Below are positions 58,863 to 64,000 of a stretch of DNA of 64,000 nucleotides, piece by piece. Position 1 is the first letter of the stretch. Each line of letters starts with the position of its first letter. Position numbers and translations under genes: made by a program. The DNA comes from Lophium mytilinum (lineage: Eukaryota; Ascomycota; Dothideomycetes; Mytilinidiales; Mytilinidiaceae): the NCBI GenBank assembly GCA_010093605.1, contig MU004185.1:827334-891333 (forward strand), written 5' to 3'. The notes under the pieces are model-generated. The model had not been told where the DNA came from. It worked only from the letters and a program-made list of their open reading frames with translations, and searched no databases.

Positions 58863-59807
58863 TCATCGTCTCAGCTTCCCCAGAAGATTACCAACCGCTA
58901 GCTTGGCCCTTTGCGGCCTTGGTGGAAGCTCCGCGGACTGATTCTCGATATCGCTAGGCTGTCCACCACCCACTACGCCTGTCTCTTGGCCAGCGGGTCC
59001 GCTGTAACCAGGGGCCATGCCGTATCCGCCAGGCTCCTGTGATCCGCTTCCCACGTGTGGCCGCATTTCCATAGCGTTTTGTTGAGGATGAAGCTTTGTG
59101 GCTCCCGGAGGTGGCACATAAGACGGAGGGGCATCGTGGTTGTAGACTGGAGGAGGCTCGAAGTAAGTGCCGTCGTTGGCGCGGTATGGTTGTTGCTGGT
59201 ACTGTTGTTGCTGGGTATTGTAGAACGTAAAGTGATTCTGAGGTGCCTGGCCGTAGGGTGTTTGTCCGTAGCGCTGGCGGTCACGGAGGGGAACTAGCCA
59301 CTGTGTATGTATTGTTAGCGTGCGTCTTGTAGAGATGGAAGTACAAGTGGAAGCAGGCTCGAGCTTGTGCAGTTTGGAGATAGATATATCTGCAACTGTC
59401 GCCCTCACCGAGTGTGCCTTGGATCTATCCGCACTTGCTGCTGGCTGCCTTGAAGAAGACGGCCAGGCAGCAGTTGTGGTATTCCGAGGCGGGCGGGATA
59501 GTTTAATTGGAAGCACACGTACTCGGTGATATGCGAGGAGCGGTAGGCCTTTGCGCAGGCGACTCTTAGCATGAATGTATCCACCAAGGAACCAGGCCAT
59601 GAAGAAGACGAAGATGGCGGCGAGAATGCACCATTTGATTATTTCTCCTTTCTGGGATAAATGTCAGTACGAGGAACAACTACCAACGAGCGACATCGTG
59701 TTCGACAAGCTTACCGTTGTGTACCAGAAGCCATCGTACTGGTAGCATTGAATATCGCCATTGAAGTCCTCGACGCAATCACTCCTCTTCGAGAACATGG
59801 CTGGCAT
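58863..59807 (-). CDS. RCR-family membrane protein (Congo-red resistance / chitin regulation)
   Basis: Exons complement(58863..59300, 59523..59651, 59715..59807), 219 residues. A short Cys-containing luminal N-terminus (DCVEDFNGDIQCYQYDGFWY) precedes one transmembrane helix (WCILAAIFVFFMAWFLGGYI), then a basic stop (HAKSRLRKG). The cytosolic tail is Gln/Pro/Tyr-rich with PY-type motifs (EPPPVY, APPSY) that recruit Rsp5-family ubiquitin ligases. This is the RCR family (yeast Rcr1/Rcr2), which affects chitin deposition and plasma-membrane protein sorting. The second intron is 222 bases. The start at 59807 is one of two close ATGs (MPAMFSKRS). Confidence 0.88.
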
Positions 59808-61150
59808 TGATTTGCGCTCGTACGCCAAGAGCTATGAAGTCAAGCCGATGTAGGGCGTTGTGGGGAAGGTGATGTCCGTCAAGGTGGAGAGCCAAGGAGT
59901 CGTGCTAGAGGTATGATTCAGGGAGGCGGGTGCTTTTAGGGGAAATATAACTCCCAGAGGAAGGCTGAGCAAAGTATGTGCGACGGCGTAGTATGGCAGT
60001 TGTCACAAAGAGAGTGTCCAACGTGTGGGGTTTCAGGAGGGTCGAGGTCGTTTCACGATGTGTCTGAGGGAGTGTTGTTGACTGCGAGCCAGTGAACAGC
60101 AGCAAGGGGCGGGAGGCGTGCTCAGAAGCGATTGAAGGAGCAAAAAGATGATGCAAGGAGACTCAAAGGAGAGACAGAGGACCCGCCGTCTTAGAGAGAG
60201 GAGTGGCTGGGCATAGCAAGGAGGGTGGTGTGGTGGTGCAGTTGGAGATCGAAGCTGAGAAGGAGGCGGGAGATTCAGCCACGCAATGGTCGGGGTCCAA
60301 GCTCCCAACCTTGTCTCAGCTCCTTCCTAGCCCACTGTTTTTCCCGTCCCTGCATAAAGATCACCGCTATGCATAATTTATTTATGTCTTACCAATTCAC
60401 CGTCAAACGGAAGCGAATCACAAGGAACAATTATATTACTGCAGAGGACACAGGTTTACGTACGCTTTTTTTTGCGTCTTGTTCTGATTTAAGATGAGGT
60501 GTGAGGCATCATAACTCTCAGCCATTTGGCGGACTATCACAGGGTAACGAATGAGATAGGTCTGATTCAAGCTCTCAGGGACGTTACATGCTAAACAATA
60601 CTTTTAAAGTGCGCTTAAGCACCTTAGGCGGTGGTAAGATACCTCCACAGTGAGTATCTTTAGATTTCTGTCAAGCGACTGTACTATTATCCAGTAAGTC
60701 CGGGGAGAATGCCACCCATCGGAGTACGTAAATAGCGTCCTCTGCTACAACTTTAATGCTCCATTTATTTCCCAGAATCTGTAGGTACAATACCAAAGGA
60801 CTGTAGCGTAAGATCACTGAATCACTAGAAAGCGTAGAAACTGTCTAACACTTTGAAAGTCTATATCATTCAAACTCTGTAAATGTATCAAAGTACCTGG
60901 AACAGTAGCAGTCAAGTGCATACGGACTCACACCGAGGTCGTGTCAATAATACAGAGAGCCAGGAATAAACATCGTACCCTTCAAATCTACATTTGCTTT
61001 CTTCATCTTATGCGTTATGCAAAGGCGTCTGATAGATTCAGGTCTAAGCTATCGTACTCCAACGTCTATTCCCCCTTTGCAAATCTTATATCGCACTGTC
61101 TTCCCCTTTCTATACCAGGCTCTTATATCGAGAACGTATCTAATCTTCAA
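59808..61150. other. Intergenic, 1.3 kb
   Basis: Contains the RCR gene promoter and leader. CT-rich stretches on the minus strand near 60000-60300 resemble fungal promoters. No supported gene. Confidence 0.5.
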
Positions 61151-61242
61151 TCCGGTGTGGTGTAGTTGGTTTAGCATGTTCTCGGTTCTGCATCTGTCGA
61201 TGCGTCCCGCCAGCGACCCAGGTTCGATCCCTGGCGCCGGAC
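61151..61242 (+). tRNA. tRNA-like locus, identity unresolved (tRNA with intron, or pseudogene)
   Basis: 92 bases. Acceptor TCCGGTG pairs over 7 positions with CGCCGGA. The A box TGGTGTAGTTGG and B box GGTTCGATCCC match pol III consensus, and the T-stem CCAGG/CCTGG is perfect. The middle (61174..61225) is too long for a plain tRNA and contains a 5-6 bp hairpin (GCATC TGTC GATGC). I could not fold a standard anticodon arm: the best loop is CTGTCG (GTC would read Asp), but it is one base short. It could be an intron-containing tRNA or a tRNA-derived pseudogene. Confidence 0.45.
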
Positions 61243-61795
61243 ACAATGAATTTCACATTCTTTTTGGCCTTCTGACCGCGGTGAGGTTGAATTCATATCC
61301 GTATAGGAAATGTAAAAGAAGGGACTCAGAGCTTGTCATTTCTTAGATCTGGAAGGACAGAGAACACATCACCCGACACCTCGACGATAAAGTACGAACA
61401 TTTTTCTTTCCTAAGTCCTATAGCTACACAACACCACCACCTGCACCCCTCCCAGAGTTGCGCAAAAAGCTAGCTATAAAAAACATTGCTCCGAATGGTA
61501 TCATCACCCGCAAACTCCAGCCATCCAGCCGGTGCCCGTGTGTCCTGAAACGATCCACCCAAAGCAGCCCAACCAGAACCCAACCCGATCTTATTCCTGT
61601 CCAGACGCCCCCATTGCCCTAGCTCCGTCATTGCGGCTCACCACCCAAACAGGCACACAAAGCCAGCCGGTCTCAAGGCGCCGCTACCCACGGTCACCAA
61701 TGGCAAAGACTCCGACCCGTGCAATTCGCTCATAACTTAAAAGACAAGGCTGAATACATAAAACGACGGGCGAGTCAAAATACATGGGGGAGAAT
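61243..61795. other. Intergenic, 553 bp
   Basis: 3' region of the Snt2-like gene; no coding signal. A TTTTTCTTTCC tract near 61399 is unremarkable. Confidence 0.5.
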
Positions 61796-64000
61796 CTAAT
61801 GCAAAAGGTTCCGCAACGACGGACTAGCACTCGCGCCTCCGGGCATCCGGTTGTCGCCCTGAGGGGGTGCTGTTGGCGTCTCTCTCATTGCCACGTCGCG
61901 TGGCGTCGAAGGCCGTGTGTTGTGAAGCTGTCCAGGACCCGGGCTCCCGTGGTGATTCGGATACGCAAACGGACTCTCAGTCTGCCGTGATGGCATTGAC
62001 CCATTGTGGTGAGGCGGGGGTCCATTTGTATGAGGCGGCGGTCCATTGGCGTGAGGGGGCCCGTTAGGGTGAGTCGGGGAGTAGGGCAGGTGTGGTGAAT
62101 GCATGCCATTTGTCATAGTCATCATCGGAGCATTGGAGAGATGAAGGGGCGCAGGAGTATGAAGCGGAGGATAGGGCGATCGAATAGGTCCGTGATGCAT
62201 GGATTGATAGGACGGAGGCCCGGAGTACTGCTGGTATCCATTCGTTTGATGCATTGGAGTGTATGGCGTCTGATATGGTTGATGGTGAGGAGGCATAGGT
62301 GGCACCTGTTGAGGTTGATGAGACTGATGAGGTGGCGGCGGATGAGGGATCCCGTTGCTCATTTGCGGTGGATGAGATCCCCAATCTGGCATGTGCGGTG
62401 GTTGCGGTGGCATATGAGGGTTCGGCTGCCATGTGGGCATTGGCGGAGGATATGAAGGGGGTGGAGGGGGTGATCGAACCGGTAGCTGTTGAGGTTCTGG
62501 TATTGTTTGCGCTGGTGGGGTCGGTGACGGTGCTCTCTCCAACTCTGCTGGTTCTTCAGGAGCCATTTTCTTCTTCCAATGACATTTCTGACACAGGTAC
62601 TTGGCGGTTTGGGTGATCGCAACGTCCGTGTCCACCGTGAGCCTAACCGCAACATCAGGCGCAGGAGGTGTTGCGTCGGGCATCGCATAGTCGTGATCTC
62701 CTGTGCCATTGGGCAACTGCACTCCGTCAGGTCTTGGCTGCTTCTCCGACGCAATGTGGGGTTCTCGGTCGACGCCATTCATGACAACTCCCTCCATTGG
62801 CTGGCTAGCAGAGACTGATATTGGGTTTGGTGCTGCAGTCTCCTTGACTTTCCACCACTTAGGGCTCGCGTCGATATCACACGTAGCGCATCGGCGTTCT
62901 GATTTCGCAGACTTTGCTTCAGTATCCTCCTCTTCCTCTTTAACCTGAAGCCCAGCGTTGGACGGCCGTCCTGGTCTTGCTGACGTTGGGGTTGGGTTCG
63001 TTGTTGAAGTGCGCCGGTTGACTGTAGCTGGCCCTGTTGCCGCCGTGGGTAGTGTTTTCGTAGTTTGATCCATGAGACTGGCTTTCCGCGCGGTTCCGGT
63101 CAAGGTGAGGTCTGCCTGCTTGTAGTTCTGGGCATATAGTTGAAGTGCGTTTGTTCCAGCCTCATCTATTACCTCGCTCATCTGATGGACAATGGTCTTT
63201 GGTGTATGCTCCTTGCACCAGATAGCAGCAGTCATTGAGCCGGTTTCCCCACCAATCGTGAAAGTTGGGATCGCATCCCGACGAGTAGCCTTTACAGGTG
63301 TAATATCGAATCCAAACGTATAATTTGCCGCGTGTGCGCAGCCCACGTGAAAGAGGGCGTGACATTGATGGCAGGAAACGCAGGCGCCCACCGATGTCTT
63401 ACAGATCTTGCAACTACCATCATACCGAAGTGTTGGCGCGCCTACGCCTTCAACAACGTCTAGTGTCTTGGCTTTAACGAACTTGGTCTCTGGAGACCAC
63501 ACCGCACAAGGAACATGGACCCAGTTGTTGTCGGCCGTTCGCTTCAACGGTCCGCGGGGTATTTCGGGTCGGCCTTTATCGCGTTGTCCTTGACGGTAGT
63601 CTTCTCTGAATTTGTCGACAAGCTCTTTTTCAAGTCTTTCCTTTTCCCTCTCTCTGTCTGTCTTCTTCTTGTGAGACACCTTGGGAGGTTCCACGAGGTC
63701 AATATCAACGTCGACAACCGGACAAAGCACGCAGGAATAGTTCTAAGTAGTATGAGTATTCGACCAAGCTTTAGCAGATGTGATGAACTTACGTATGAAA
63801 CTTGCTCCTTCTTATCGTTTTTACACATATCACAGAACCAGTTCGGATTCCTAATGTATTCGATGCCGTAGCAGTTCCGGTGTACGGTCAACTTGCAGCC
63901 ACTACAGCTGATATGCTGATCGCCTAGCGGTTCTAGTTGCCTGCAAACAGCACAAGGCAAGATACGCATTCTAGGCTTGGCAGGAATAGGGGGAGGGGTA
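61796..64000 (-). CDS. SNT2: Snt2-like PHD / extended-PHD / GATA-type chromatin protein (N-terminus beyond right edge)
   Basis: Exons complement(61796..63742, 63793..>64000); the intron is 50 bases. Visible parts in order: PHD finger (CAVCRQLEPLGDQHISCSGC, NWFCDMCKNDKKEQ); an extended PHD (YSCVLCPVVDVDIDLVEP, a coiled linker, NNWVHVPCAVWSPE, CKICKTSVGACVSCHQCHAL, FHVGCAH); and a split GATA-type finger (CATCDIDASPKWWKV ... YLCQKCHWKKK). The last ~215 residues are Pro/His/Gln-rich low complexity. This order fits fungal Snt2, a histone H3-reading scaffold that in yeast works with Ecm5 and Rpd3; its BAH, ELM2 and SANT parts would lie upstream, outside the window. A Jade/NTO1-type protein is the alternative. 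Confidence 0.75.

Overview
The window is nuclear DNA from a filamentous ascomycete (Pezizomycotina; a dothideomycete is my best guess, not provable from one window). The evidence is short GT-AG introns of about 50 bases with internal branch-point motifs, single-copy eukaryotic housekeeping genes, families confined to filamentous fungi (DUF2417 membrane hydrolase, fungal rhodopsin-like 7TM protein, Ser/Thr-rich GPI proteins), and an 11-kb block with the signature of repeat-induced point mutation (RIP).

Layout. 1-9.1 kb: a DUF185/MidA-type methyltransferase (cut by the left edge) head to head with a membrane-anchored cysteine synthase 2, a small orphan gene, NOP14, a single-pass membrane protein and an F-box-like protein. 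9.5-20.0 kb: a fungal 7TM protein, a DUF2417 protein, protein phosphatase methylesterase 1, UTP23 and the cytoplasmic dynein intermediate chain. 20.4-23.2 kb: two Ser/Thr-rich secreted, GPI-type proteins. 35.7-45.1 kb: a small nuclear-looking protein, a SET/MYND protein, a NUFIP-domain CCCH zinc-finger protein, a small cupin and a phosphoinositide phospholipase C. 45.1-52.3 kb: a gene-poor stretch with two small spliced orphan genes. 52.4-64.0 kb: DUS2, alanyl-tRNA synthetase, a conserved acidic protein, an RCR-family protein, a tRNA-like locus and the C-terminal part of a Snt2-like PHD protein (cut by the right edge).

The most unusual object is 23.6-34.7 kb. It is a nested fossil: a Mutator-like DNA transposon (MULE) with 208-bp terminal inverted repeats and an exact 9-bp target duplication (TTCCCTCTC), into which a Ty3/Gypsy chromovirus with 753-bp LTRs inserted, leaving an exact 5-bp duplication (GCGCG). 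Both were then saturated with RIP-type transitions, so CA and TG dinucleotides and hence ATG codons are nearly gone. Without the retrotransposon the MULE is about 3.37 kb. Its minus-strand transposase remnant still shows the catalytic-core region, a SWIM zinc finger and a C-terminal knuckle-like stretch. The Gypsy element carries an antisense reading-frame remnant between pol and the 3' LTR.

Themes among the host genes: ribosome biogenesis and snoRNP assembly (NOP14, UTP23, NUFIP-like), tRNA biology (DUS2, AlaRS, tRNA-like locus), chromatin (SET/MYND, Snt2-like) and mitochondrial functions. Many genes are arranged as divergent pairs sharing 150-600 bp promoters. Exon coordinates were assembled by hand from splice signals and frame continuity. 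No alignment or database search was possible.
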